The notes: generated from the letters alone by a model not told the origin. Counted from the stretch's first letter, positions 7,565 through 15,532 are shown. The stretch: DNA of 16,608 nt from 62-47 sp039808365 (GCA_039808365.1 JBDHSX010000077.1:1-16608); one strand, 5' to 3'. Program-made: numbers and translations.

Positions 7565-7589
7565 GACCATATGCAGCCCCTAAGCCCCC

Positions 7590-7617
7590 TTGGATCTGCA
7601 TGGCAGAACCCCATATT
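7590..7617 (+). promoter_or_regulatory. Possible promoter for regR
   Basis: TTGGAT (7590-7595) and CATATT (7612-7617) are separated by 16 bases and lie about 28 bases upstream of the regR start codon, within the 136-bp regS-regR gap. This would let the regulator be made independently of the kinase. Pattern match only. Confidence 0.35.
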
Positions 7618-7645
7618 CTGAACAGCGCCAATCAGGAAAACCGCC

Positions 7646-8200
7646 GTGACCGCCATTGCCGAACTCGCCGCCGAGACCGATCGCTCGCTGATGATCGTGG
7701 AAGACGACAAGCCGTTCCTCGAACGGCTGTCGCGCGCCATGGAGACACGCGGCTTCACCGTCACCTCGTGCGAGAGCGTCGCCGACGGGCTCGACCACAT
7801 CGGCAAGTCCGCGCCCGCCTTCGCGGTGGTGGATTTGCGGCTCGGCGACGGCAACGGCCTCGACGTGGTCGCCGCCCTCAAGCAGCAGCGCCCGGACGCG
7901 CGCGCCATCGTGCTCACCGGCTACGGCAACATCGCCACCGCCGTCACTGCGGTCAAAATGGGCGCCGTTGATTATCTGTCGAAGCCGGCCGACGCCGACG
8001 ACGTGGTCGCCGCGCTGCTCGCCAGCGGCACCGAGACGTCGCAACCGCCGGCCAACCCGATGTCGGCCGATCGCGTCCGCTGGGAGCACATCCAGCGCAT
8101 TTACGAGCTTTGCAACCGCAACGTCTCGGAAACCGCGCGGCGGCTCAACATGCACCGCCGCACCTTGCAGCGCATCCTCGCCAAGCGCGCCCCGCGCTAG
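7646..8200 (+). CDS. regR: Redox response regulator RegR (RegA/PrrA/ActR family)
   Basis: A 184-residue global transcription regulator, partner of the RegS kinase. The receiver domain occupies about residues 14-125, with acidic pocket E19/D20/D21, phospho-accepting D63 in VVDLRLGDG (the same number as in R. capsulatus RegA), T91 and K113 in LSKPAD. A proline-containing linker (about 132-140) leads to a Fis-type helix-turn-helix at about 145-180, with SETARRLNMHRRTLQRIL as the recognition region; this domain is nearly invariant in the family. The start is a GTG at 7646 with AGGA at 7634-7637. There is a possible independent promoter at 7590-7617. The gene ends 17 bp before a large palindromic repeat that separates it from the convergent mmcB. 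Confidence 0.95.
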   Translation: MTAIAELAAETDRSLMIVEDDKPFLERLSRAMETRGFTVTSCESVADGLDHIGKSAPAFAVVDLRLGDGNGLDVVAALKQQRPDARAIVLTGYGNIATAVTAVKMGAVDYLSKPADADDVVAALLASGTETSQPPANPMSADRVRWEHIQRIYELCNRNVSETARRLNMHRRTLQRILAKRAPR

Positions 8201-8217
8201 CACAAATGGGACAACCT

Positions 8218-8323
8218 CGTCATTGCGAGGAGCAAAGCGACGAAGCAATCCAACTCTTTCTTCGCGACCCTGGATTGCTTCGCTTCGCTCGCAATGACGG
8301 AGGAAGAGAACTCGCAATGACGG
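8218..8323. repeat. Large palindromic dispersed repeat (bradyrhizobial type), with duplicated end
   Basis: The left arm (8218-8252) begins CGTCATTGCGAGG and ends GAAGCAATCCA; the right arm (8271-8299) runs from TGGATTGCTTCG to CGCAATGACG. The two pair almost end to end, but the right arm is 6 bases shorter in its middle, and an 18-base loop separates them. The terminal CTCGCAATGACGG (8288-8300) is repeated at 8311-8323, a 23-bp period. I recognise this as a type of intergenic palindrome common in Bradyrhizobium and Rhodopseudomonas genomes. It fills the gap between the convergent genes regR and mmcB and may act as a two-way terminator or mRNA stabiliser (inference). Confidence 0.8.
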
Positions 8324-8342
8324 GGAAACTCGCGAGGGCGGC

Positions 8343-8831
8343 TTAACCCCATTCATCGAAGGCGTGGCCCTGCGGATCGATCAGCCGGTTCATCCGCTGC
8401 GCCGCGACCAGGGCGAAGCGCACCGTCATCAGCTTGCGCGTCGGCGCCGGCAGGCGATGTTCCGGCGCGTCGCAATGCAGATGCGCGCCATAGGCGTCGG
8501 CTACGATCAACCCGGTCCCTTCCGGGAAAATCTCGCATGGCAGATGCTGTGGGAAGGCGAAGAACAGCCGGTCGCAATGGGCGCGGTAATCCTGCCATTT
8601 GTGATCGGCGCGCAAATCCTCCACCGACGACTTGATCTCGATGATCCACAGATCGCCGCGACTGTTGAGCGCCACCAGATCGGCGCGACGTCCCGACGGC
8701 AGCGGCAATTCGCTGATGCAGGAGAAGCCGCGCGATCCGAGCCAGCGCGCGGCGCCGCGCGCGACCGTGAGCGCGGTCTGCGACTGGCGGCCGTCCGGCG
8801 GCGGCGCGAGATTGGGTGCGATCGAGTCCAT
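8343..8831 (-). CDS. mmcB: MmcB family DNA repair protein (PD-(D/E)XK nuclease-like)
   Basis: A 162-residue protein that I recognise as the alphaproteobacterial MmcB (DUF1052) family, linked in Caulobacter to mitomycin C resistance and damage repair. A PD-(D/E)XK nuclease-like core is visible: E41 in SELPLPSGRRADL, D51, and the E65-I-K67 motif in LWIIEIKSS, in the correct order and spacing for metal-dependent endonuclease folds. Residues 120-162 include the conserved-looking stretch TRKLMTVRFALVAAQRMNRL. The ATG at 8831 follows GGGAA at short spacing. It is divergent from the metallo-beta-lactamase-fold gene and convergent with regR. The family call is good; nuclease activity is inferred from the motif and has not been seen here. 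Confidence 0.85.
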   Translation of the reverse strand: MDSIAPNLAPPPDGRQSQTALTVARGAARWLGSRGFSCISELPLPSGRRADLVALNSRGDLWIIEIKSSVEDLRADHKWQDYRAHCDRLFFAFPQHLPCEIFPEGTGLIVADAYGAHLHCDAPEHRLPAPTRKLMTVRFALVAAQRMNRLIDPQGHAFDEWG

Positions 8832-8949
8832 GATTCCCGAACCTAACAGATTTTATCATCACACGGCAGCATGAGAGCGACTCCGGCCCGCCACGGAACC
8901 GGATCACTTTTTGCTTGGCGGCACGATGGAAATCGGCATTGTGCGGAGC

Positions 8950-9630
8950 ATGACAAACGCCTCGCAAAACAGCTCCGATGACCGGCCCAAAGCCGGCGCA
9001 GCCATCATCCCCGTCACGCCGTTTCAGCAGAATTGCCTGTTGCTGTGGGACGAGCGCACCCGGCGCGCCGTGGTGTTCGATCCCGGCGGCGACGTCCCCA
9101 CCATCCTGTCGGCGATCAAGCAAAGCGGCGTCACCGTCGAGCAGATCTGGCTGACCCACGGCCATATCGACCATGTCGGCGGCGCGGCGGAGTTGCGCGA
9201 CGCGCTCAAGGTGCCGATCGTCGGCCCGCATAGCGACGACAAATTCCTGCTCGACCATGTGGTGGAAAGCGGCGCCGGCTTCGGCATGACGGGCGTGCGC
9301 AACTTCACGCCCGACCGTTGGCTCAACGAGGGCGACACGGTTTCGCTGGGCGACATGACGTTCGAGATTTTCCACTGTCCCGGCCATTCGCCGGGCAGCG
9401 TGGTGTTCTTCAACCGCGACATGCGCTTCGCCCATGTCGGCGACGTGCTGTTCAACGGCTCGGTCGGTCGCACCGACTTGCCTGGCGGCAGCCACGCGAC
9501 GCTGATCCGCTCGATCACCGACAAGCTGTTGCCGCTGGGCGACGACGTGCAGTTCATCTGCGGCCACGGACCGGGCTCCACCTTCGGCCACGAACGCCAG
9601 ACCAATCCGTTCCTCAACGGCGCGATGTAA
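8950..9630 (+). CDS. Metallo-beta-lactamase-fold hydrolase (GloB/YcbL-like)
   Basis: A 226-residue MBL-fold metallohydrolase of the glyoxalase-II-like branch. Metal ligands are visible: THGHIDH at 69-75 (H70, H72, D74, H75), H146 in CPGHSPG, D165 in HVGDVLF and H206 in CGHGPGST. The pattern resembles YcbL and related short GloB-like hydrolases, which cleave thioesters such as S-lactoylglutathione. It lacks the C-terminal extension of full glyoxalase II, so the physiological substrate is open. In-frame starts exist at 8911 (TTG), 8926 (ATG), 8941 (GTG) and 8950 (ATG). I chose 8950 because the family-like sequence begins soon after it; GGAG at 8945-8948 is too close for a typical Shine-Dalgarno, so the start is uncertain. 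Divergent from mmcB, with a shared 118-bp region. Confidence 0.88.
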   Translation: MTNASQNSSDDRPKAGAAIIPVTPFQQNCLLLWDERTRRAVVFDPGGDVPTILSAIKQSGVTVEQIWLTHGHIDHVGGAAELRDALKVPIVGPHSDDKFLLDHVVESGAGFGMTGVRNFTPDRWLNEGDTVSLGDMTFEIFHCPGHSPGSVVFFNRDMRFAHVGDVLFNGSVGRTDLPGGSHATLIRSITDKLLPLGDDVQFICGHGPGSTFGHERQTNPFLNGAM

Positions 9631-9998
9631 CCGACGCTGAGGCGGCTTGTCTTTTGACGGAAACAAGAGCCGTCATTGCCGCGCGTCGCCGTTCGAACAG
9701 CGGCGTTGCTTCCGCTCGCTATATCTCACGATTGTTGCGAGGGTCGTTACGTCGGCTGGATTATAAGATTGAATTATTATTCATAATTTCATGAAGTTAT
9801 GAATGTGGCGACGCTGCTTGGGCGCGGCGATCGCTTGCATTTTACCTCAAATCCGGCCTCACAACCCACATGATATAGGGCGATTTCAAATCACTCCCCC
9901 TGTATATTGGGCAAATGATTTGTTTTTGCGCGGACCGCTTTCCTTGGCGGCGGATGTGGCAGAATCCCGGCGGTTTCCTGAATGCCGGATCCGTCGAC
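9631..9998. other. Non-coding stretch, partly AT-rich, between MBL hydrolase and YgjP-type peptidase
   Basis: About 370 bp with no supportable gene. The segment around 9757-9805 is strikingly AT-rich against its surroundings and contains the 26-bp palindrome annotated separately. Further on, CAAATCA (9887-9893) and TGATTTG (9916-9922) form a second inverted repeat around 22 bases that include TATATT (9903-9908), a possible -10; no matching -35 is evident. CGTCATTGC near 9671 resembles the end of the dispersed repeat. The composition suggests an old insertion remnant or a regulatory region. Confidence 0.5.
9779..9804. promoter_or_regulatory. 26-bp AT-rich near-perfect palindrome (operator-like)
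   Basis: ATTCATAA (9779-9786) and TTATGAAT (9797-9804) are perfect 8-bp arms, and the centre TTCATGAA (9788-9795) is itself a perfect palindrome on the same axis. Only the pair 9787/9796 (T against G) does not match, so 12 of 13 positions are symmetric. It looks like a dimeric regulator operator (MarR- or TetR-like in style) in an otherwise GC-rich genome. No regulator gene is adjacent; the nearest downstream gene is the metallopeptidase about 195 bp away. Confidence 0.45.
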
Positions 9999-10754
9999 AT
10001 GGCCTTTCGCGCGCTGCTTTATCGCCGTCCTCATGAACCCTCGACCATCGCCATCAAGTTCGGCTCGCAGATTTTCGCGGTGCGACTGAGGCGACATCGA
10101 CGAGCGCGTCGCTACACGCTGCGGATTCATCCGAGCGACCGCGAGGCGATTCTCACCATGCCGCCGCGCGGCACCATCGCCGACGCCAAGGACTTTGCGC
10201 AGCGTCACGGCGGCTGGATCGCCGCGCGTCTTGGCCGTCTGCCGAAGGCCGCGCCGTTTCAGCATGGCGTCACCGTGCCGCTGCGCGGCGTGCCGCATCG
10301 CATCGTGCATCGCGCCGGCAGCCGAGGCACCGCGTGGATCGAGACGCGCGACAGCGGCGAGCGGATTCTCTGCGTCGCCGGCGGCGTCGAATTCATCGAT
10401 CGCCGCGTCCATGATTATCTCAAGCGCGAGGCGCGCAGCGATCTGCAAAAGGCGACCGTGCATTATGCCGCTGAACTCGGCGTCAAGGTGCGGCGGCTGT
10501 CGATCCGCGATCAATCGAGCCGCTGGGGCTCATGCACCTCGGCGGGGTCGCTGTCGTTCTCCTGGCGGTTGATTCTGGCGCCGCCCTTCGTGCTCGACTA
10601 TCTCGCCGCGCATGAAGTGGCGCATCTGGTCGAGATGAACCATTCGCCGCGCTTCTGGAAAGTGGTGGCGCGGATCTGCCCCAAGGTCGAGCAGGCCAAG
10701 ACCTGGCTCGACGTCCACGGCAACGACCTGCACCGCTACGGCATCAGCGACTAA
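9999..10754 (+). CDS. YgjP-type M48 family metallopeptidase (DUF45)
   Basis: A 251-residue cytosolic protein of the YgjP/DUF45 zinc metallopeptidase family. The zinc motif HEVAH is at 205-209, with third ligand H215 in MNHSPRFW, both characteristic of the family, and the signature SSRWGSC is at 173-179 within RDQSSRWGSCTSAGSLSFSWRL-type sequence. The N-terminal half contains KLRRH-like basic sequence (RLRRHRRARRYTLRIHP at 29-45). The frame is open from 9915, but I chose ATG 9999 because MAFRALLYRRP matches the N-terminus I recall for bradyrhizobial homologues; ATG 9954 is an alternative, and no start has a strong Shine-Dalgarno. No signal peptide or membrane segment. The substrate is unknown for the family. 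Convergent with the penicillin-binding protein gene. Confidence 0.88.
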   Translation: MAFRALLYRRPHEPSTIAIKFGSQIFAVRLRRHRRARRYTLRIHPSDREAILTMPPRGTIADAKDFAQRHGGWIAARLGRLPKAAPFQHGVTVPLRGVPHRIVHRAGSRGTAWIETRDSGERILCVAGGVEFIDRRVHDYLKREARSDLQKATVHYAAELGVKVRRLSIRDQSSRWGSCTSAGSLSFSWRLILAPPFVLDYLAAHEVAHLVEMNHSPRFWKVVARICPKVEQAKTWLDVHGNDLHRYGISD

Positions 10755-10770
10755 GTCCTGTCGACTTGAT

Positions 10771-10786
10771 CGTCATTGCAATGACG
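10771..10786. repeat. 16-bp perfect palindrome, collapsed ends of the dispersed repeat
   Basis: CGTCATTGCAATGACG is a perfect palindrome made of the outermost 9 bases of each arm of the 8218-8299 repeat joined at a shared GC, with the whole interior missing. It lies in the 51-bp gap between two convergent genes, 16 bp after the metallopeptidase stop and 19 bp from the penicillin-binding protein stop, the same kind of position as the full-size copy. Confidence 0.6.
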
Positions 10787-10805
10787 GTTCGATGGCAGTT
10801 GGTCG

Positions 10806-13091
10806 CTACCGCCGCCCGCCGAACAGCCGTTCCGTCAACCAGCCGTCGAGGCCGCTCGCGGCTTCCGGGCGCACCGCGGTCTGCGCCGGACGCGGCGCGC
10901 CGCCGGCGTTGACCGCAACCGGCGCGGGCGGCACTGGTGCGGGATACGGCTGCGCCGGAACATGTTGCGGCGGTAATGCAGGCGGCGCGATGTTCGTCGC
11001 CGCGCCGGTGGTCACGGCAGCCGGGATCATGCCCGCCGGCTGCGCCGGGGCGAAACTCGGAAACGATCCGTTCGCCTGCGCGCCCGGCAGCGCCGCGACC
11101 GCCACGCCCTGATGGGCGGCGCGCATGACGCGGGTCCAGATCTCGACCGGCAGGCCGCCGCCGGTGGCCTTCCTGGTCGGCGAGTTGTCGTCATTGCCGA
11201 GCCAGACGCCGGTGACGAGATTGGCGGTGTAGCCGATGAACCAGGCATCGCGAAAGTCCTGGCTGGTGCCGGTCTTGCCGGCGGCGGTCCAGCCGGGAAT
11301 CTCCGCCTTGCGCGCGGTGCCGCTCACCAGCGTCTCGCGCATCATCGTGTTCATCATCGCCACATAGCGCGGTTCGATCACCTGGTCGCGCGCATCGGGT
11401 GGGCGGCGATACAGCACCTTGCCGTTTTCGCCGCGAATGCGGTTGACGACGTGCGGCGACACCGCGTGTCCGCCATTGGCGAACGGCGCGTAGGCGCCGG
11501 TCAGTTCGAGCAGCGACACCCCGGAGGTGCCGAGCGCGATCGAGGCGTTGGCGTCGAGTTTTGATGCGATGCCGAGCCGATGCGCGGTGCGCACCACCTT
11601 CTTGGCTCCGACTTCGAGGCCGAGCCGCACCGCCACCGTGTTCAGCGACATCGCCAGCGCCTGCGTCAGCGTCACCGCGCCGAAATACTGGTGGGTGTAG
11701 TTCTCCGGCTTCCAGCCCTTGACGTCGATCGGCGCGTCCTGCCGGATCGTGTCGGGGGTGAGGCCGGATTCGATCGCGGTGAGATAAACGAACGGCTTGA
11801 ACGCCGAACCGGGCTGGCGCTTGGCGGTGACGGCGCGGTTGAACTGGCTGTCGGCGTAGTTGCGGCCGCCGACCATGGCGCGGACCTCGCCGCTCGGCGT
11901 CATCGCCACCAGCGCACCCTGCGAGACGTTGAACTTGACGCTCTTGGCGGCGAGTTCGTCGATCACCGCGGCTTCCGCCACGCTTTGCAGTTTCGGATCG
12001 ATCGAGGTTTCGACCACGACGTTCTGGTCGATCTGGCCGATCAGGTCGTCGAGCACTTCGCCGATCCAGTCGGCGACGTAGTTGACGGTGCCGGCGCCGG
12101 GCGGCTTCACCGCGTAGGACGGATTGGCGATCGCCGCCTTGGCCTGCTGCTCGGTGATGAAGCCGGCGTCGGCCATGGCGCCGAGCACGGTCTGCGCGCG
12201 CTTTTCCGCGCCCTCGGGATTGCGGTTGGGCGCAAGCCGCGACGGCGATTTGACCAGACCCGCCAGCATCGCCGCTTCCGCCAGCGTCACCTTGCGCGCC
12301 GACTTGCCGAAATATTTCTGCGCGGCGGCGTCGACGCCGTAAGCGCCGGAGCCGAAATAGACACGGTTGAGATAGAGTTCGAGAATTTCATTCTTGGTGT
12401 GATTGTGCTCCAGCCACAGCGCCAGTTCGGCCTCCTGCAACTTGCGCTGCAGGGTGCGTTCCTGGGTCAGGAACAGGTTCTTCGCCAGTTGCTGGGTCAG
12501 CGTCGAGCCGCCTTGCGACACGCCGCGATGCATCAGGTTGGCGAACGCCGCGCGGGCGATGCCCAGCGGGTCGATGCCGTAGTGGCTGTTGAAGCGGCGA
12601 TCCTCGATGGCGATGAACGCCTTCGGCAGGTAGGGCGGCAGGTCCTTGAGCGCGACGCTGACGCCGCCCATCTCGCCGCGCGTCGCCAGCACGCTGCCGT
12701 CGAGCCCCACGATCTGGATCGTCGGCGGCCGCTTCGGAATTTCCAGCGACTGGATCGGCGGCAGATGCGCGCCGACCCAGATCACCACGCCGACGATGGC
12801 GATGACGCCCCATAGCCCGAGCACCGCACCCCAATAGGCGACGCGATAGAGCTTGCGACGCAGGCCGCGCGCGGCGGACTTGCGCGGCTTGCGCTTGTCG
12901 CCGCCGCTGCTAGCGGACTTGGCGGGCTTGGCAGGCTTCTTCGATTTCGGCTTGTCGTCGCCGGCGATGTTGATGCGGTCGGCGATGGAGAGGCGCAGGC
13001 TCGCCAACGAGGCGCCCAGCCCGAACTGCGGTTCTTTCCGCTGATTGCTCTTGTTTCCTCGCAACGCCATCCGCTCACGCACCCACCCCAT
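10806..13091 (-). CDS. Class A penicillin-binding protein (PBP1A-type transglycosylase/transpeptidase)
   Basis: A 761-residue bifunctional peptidoglycan synthase. Residues 1-80 are a basic, Lys/Ser/Pro-rich cytoplasmic tail; a single membrane helix spans about 84-108. The GT51 glycosyltransferase domain (about 125-305) has EDRRFNSHYGID at 163-174 with catalytic E163, GGSTLTQQLAKN at 194-205 and the KLQEAELAL helix at 217-225. The transpeptidase domain has SAFK at 429-432 (acyl-accepting S429), SLN at 482-484 and KTGT at 606-609. A proline/alanine-rich low-complexity tail (about 665-745) ends the protein. Enzyme motifs are complete, so it should polymerise and cross-link peptidoglycan at the inner membrane. 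The ATG at 13091 has GGGAG only 1 base upstream; ATG 13070 (MALRGNKS) may be the true start. Expressed alone, convergent with the metallopeptidase and co-directional with phaR upstream. Confidence 0.93.
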   Translation of the reverse strand: MGWVRERMALRGNKSNQRKEPQFGLGASLASLRLSIADRINIAGDDKPKSKKPAKPAKSASSGGDKRKPRKSAARGLRRKLYRVAYWGAVLGLWGVIAIVGVVIWVGAHLPPIQSLEIPKRPPTIQIVGLDGSVLATRGEMGGVSVALKDLPPYLPKAFIAIEDRRFNSHYGIDPLGIARAAFANLMHRGVSQGGSTLTQQLAKNLFLTQERTLQRKLQEAELALWLEHNHTKNEILELYLNRVYFGSGAYGVDAAAQKYFGKSARKVTLAEAAMLAGLVKSPSRLAPNRNPEGAEKRAQTVLGAMADAGFITEQQAKAAIANPSYAVKPPGAGTVNYVADWIGEVLDDLIGQIDQNVVVETSIDPKLQSVAEAAVIDELAAKSVKFNVSQGALVAMTPSGEVRAMVGGRNYADSQFNRAVTAKRQPGSAFKPFVYLTAIESGLTPDTIRQDAPIDVKGWKPENYTHQYFGAVTLTQALAMSLNTVAVRLGLEVGAKKVVRTAHRLGIASKLDANASIALGTSGVSLLELTGAYAPFANGGHAVSPHVVNRIRGENGKVLYRRPPDARDQVIEPRYVAMMNTMMRETLVSGTARKAEIPGWTAAGKTGTSQDFRDAWFIGYTANLVTGVWLGNDDNSPTRKATGGGLPVEIWTRVMRAAHQGVAVAALPGAQANGSFPSFAPAQPAGMIPAAVTTGAATNIAPPALPPQHVPAQPYPAPVPPAPVAVNAGGAPRPAQTAVRPEAASGLDGWLTERLFGGRR

Positions 13092-13176
13092 GCTCCCGGG
13101 ACAGTAACCCGTGGGGCTTAAGGCGGTGTTAAATGAAGGTTAATGCGGGCGTCCCGATGGCGAGCGCGAAATTCCG

Positions 13177-13785
13177 TCAATCCTCTTTGTTGACGCTTTT
13201 CGACATGCGTTCGAGCTGCTCCTGCATGTCTTTCATCTGCCGGCGAAGGTCTTCGATGTTGGTCGCGGTTTCGGCGGGCGGCTCGGTCGGCTTTTCCGGG
13301 GTCGGCGGCGCGCTGGGGCGCGGCGTGGGCACGAACGGCTTGAACATCGGGAACGTGCGCTGGAACAATTCCATGTTGCGGCGGACGTGTTCCTCAAGCG
13401 GGGCGAACGGGCCGGCGCTGAAGGTGTCGGTCAACTGCTTGCGGAATTTTTCCTGCTCGCGCGTCAGCGAATCGATCGACTGTTCGAGATAGCGCGGTAC
13501 CACCATCTGCATGCTGTCGCCGTAGAAGCGGATCAACTGCCGCAGGAACGTGGTAGGCAACAGGTTCTGGTTCTGCCCCGCCTTGTTCTCCTGCTCGAAA
13601 ATGATCTGCGTCAGCACCGAGCGGGTGATGTCCTCGCCGGACTTGGCGTCGTAGACCAGAAAGTCCTCGCCGTTCTTGACCATGGCGGCGAGGTCCTCCA
13701 GCGTCACGTAGGTGCTGGTTCCGGTATTATACAGCCTCCGGTTGGCGTATTTCTTGATCGTCGTGGGTTGCTCTGATTTCGCCAT
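13177..13785 (-). CDS. phaR: Polyhydroxyalkanoate synthesis regulator PhaR
   Basis: A 202-residue DNA- and PHB-binding repressor that senses PHB and controls phasin and PHB genes. The N-terminal PHB/PHA accumulation regulator domain (about 8-68) has the diagnostic IKKYANRRLYNTGTSTYVTL sequence followed by LVYDAKSGEDITRSVLTQII. The second domain (about 75-125) contains LLPTTFLRQLIRFYGDSMQ, and AGPFAPLEEHVRRNMELFQ follows. A proline-rich linker (about 150-172) leads to a charged heptad-like segment NIEDLRRQMKDMQEQLERM that is probably a coiled coil. The ATG at 13785 is preceded by GTGAGAG at short spacing. It is divergent from phaA-phaB, the usual arrangement in rhizobia (there also called AniA). 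Candidate operators lie at 13884-14079 and at the phaZ promoter. Confidence 0.95.
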   Translation of the reverse strand: MAKSEQPTTIKKYANRRLYNTGTSTYVTLEDLAAMVKNGEDFLVYDAKSGEDITRSVLTQIIFEQENKAGQNQNLLPTTFLRQLIRFYGDSMQMVVPRYLEQSIDSLTREQEKFRKQLTDTFSAGPFAPLEEHVRRNMELFQRTFPMFKPFVPTPRPSAPPTPEKPTEPPAETATNIEDLRRQMKDMQEQLERMSKSVNKED

Positions 13786-14023
13786 TGGCTCTCACTTGAA
13801 TACCGGGGAAAGGACGCCGTGGGGCGAGCGGATAACGCGATGCAACAAAATAGGCGCTTTCGCCGGACTCTGCTACCGTTTTGTGCAGCAAGAAATCGGC
13901 ATCGCCCGCCGGGCGCGCCGCCGCCCGCCGCGACCCGGATCGCGACAAAGAGTTTGTATTAACAAGCCGATAGGAGGGGCGCGGCGGCGCCGTCGCGCGC
14001 TTGGCGACGTCCTACTGTGAGAA

Positions 14024-14058
14024 ATGCTGCAAGCCCGTGCAGCATGGCATGCGGCACG
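14024..14058. promoter_or_regulatory. Two overlapping palindromes upstream of phaA (candidate PhaR sites)
   Basis: Palindrome A is ATGCTGCA (14024-14031) with TGCAGCAT (14038-14045), perfect 8-bp arms around 6 bases. Palindrome B (14036-14058) is centred on base 14047, with arms CGTGCaGCATG and CATGCgGCACG that match at 10 of 11 positions. They share 14036-14045, so they cannot be extruded or bound in the same way at once. Both are built from TGC/GCA units like the sites reported for PhaR. They lie about 60-95 bp upstream of the predicted phaA start point. Confidence 0.5.
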
Positions 14059-14083
14059 GCAATCACTTTCTTGCGCAAGGCGA

Positions 14084-14112
14084 TTGACACACCCCGCGCG
14101 GCTTAACAGGAT
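14084..14112 (+). promoter_or_regulatory. Probable phaA promoter
   Basis: A perfect -35 TTGACA (14084-14089) and a weak -10 CAGGAT (14107-14112), separated by 17 bases, predict a transcript start near 14119 and a leader of about 105 bases. CTTGCGCAAG (14070-14079) lies just upstream of the -35. The weak -10 next to a perfect -35 suits a regulated promoter (inference). Confidence 0.5.
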
Positions 14113-14225
14113 AGTGCCGACAGAGCCCCCGCCCGTCAGGCGGCCGCCGCGCCAGATCGTAATTCTTACAATAACTTAAAGCCAATCAGCCCGAAGTTCT
14201 TCAGCCTCAAGCCCAGGAGATGTCC

Positions 14226-15404
<1,179 letters not shown>

Positions 15405-15440
15405 CGGCGCGGCGGCCCGCGACTTTCTGATTCAGCATCG

Positions 15441-15468
15441 ATGCCCGGCCTTGCGCCGGGCATTTTTT
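15441..15468 (+). terminator. Intrinsic terminator between phaA and phaB
   Basis: ATGCCCGGC (15441-15449) and GCCGGGCAT (15455-15463) form a perfect 9-bp GC-rich stem with a 5-base loop, followed directly by a T-tract ending at 15468. It begins 36 bp after the phaA stop and ends 64 bp before the phaB start. It is the most canonical rho-independent terminator in the window. Confidence 0.88.
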
Positions 15469-15532
15469 GTCGTGAAGATGGCGGAACCGCGATGCTAGAT
15501 CGGCGGAGTCAGAGGATATCGAGGAGGATACG

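Larger units (their letters stand above)
13786..14225. other. phaR-phaA divergent regulatory region
   Basis: 440 bp without a supportable gene. From left to right it holds TTGTGCAGCAA (13881-13891), the inverted repeat CGTCGC/GCGACG (13991-13996 and 14004-14009), the overlapping palindromes at 14024-14058, the perfect palindrome CTTGCGCAAG (14070-14079) and the phaA promoter at 14084-14112. A TATTTT (minus strand, 13852 to 13847) could be a phaR -10, but no matching -35 was found. TGC-N-GCA units recur at 13884-13890, 14025-14031, 14038-14044 and 14050-14056. Confidence 0.6.

Noticed and set aside
6109..7917. 602-codon minus-strand frame opposite regS
   Set aside because: Antisense shadow; regS carries all kinase motifs, while this frame is repetitive Arg/Gly/Asp-rich sequence.
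8353..9666. 437-codon minus-strand frame spanning the MBL hydrolase and mmcB
   Set aside because: Its first part is antisense to the MBL gene and the rest is a wrong frame of mmcB; no coherent protein.
9803..10036. 77-codon plus-strand ORF in the AT-rich gap
   Set aside because: Overlaps the start of the metallopeptidase, has no ribosome binding site, and its sequence has no recognisable feature.
11580..12815. 411-codon plus-strand frame inside the penicillin-binding protein gene
   Set aside because: Antisense shadow of a gene with complete catalytic motifs on the minus strand.
14220..14225. ATG at 14220 as phaA start
   Set aside because: It directly abuts the AGGAG; the ATG six bases later has correct spacing and gives the standard 392-residue thiolase with C89/H348/C378 numbering.
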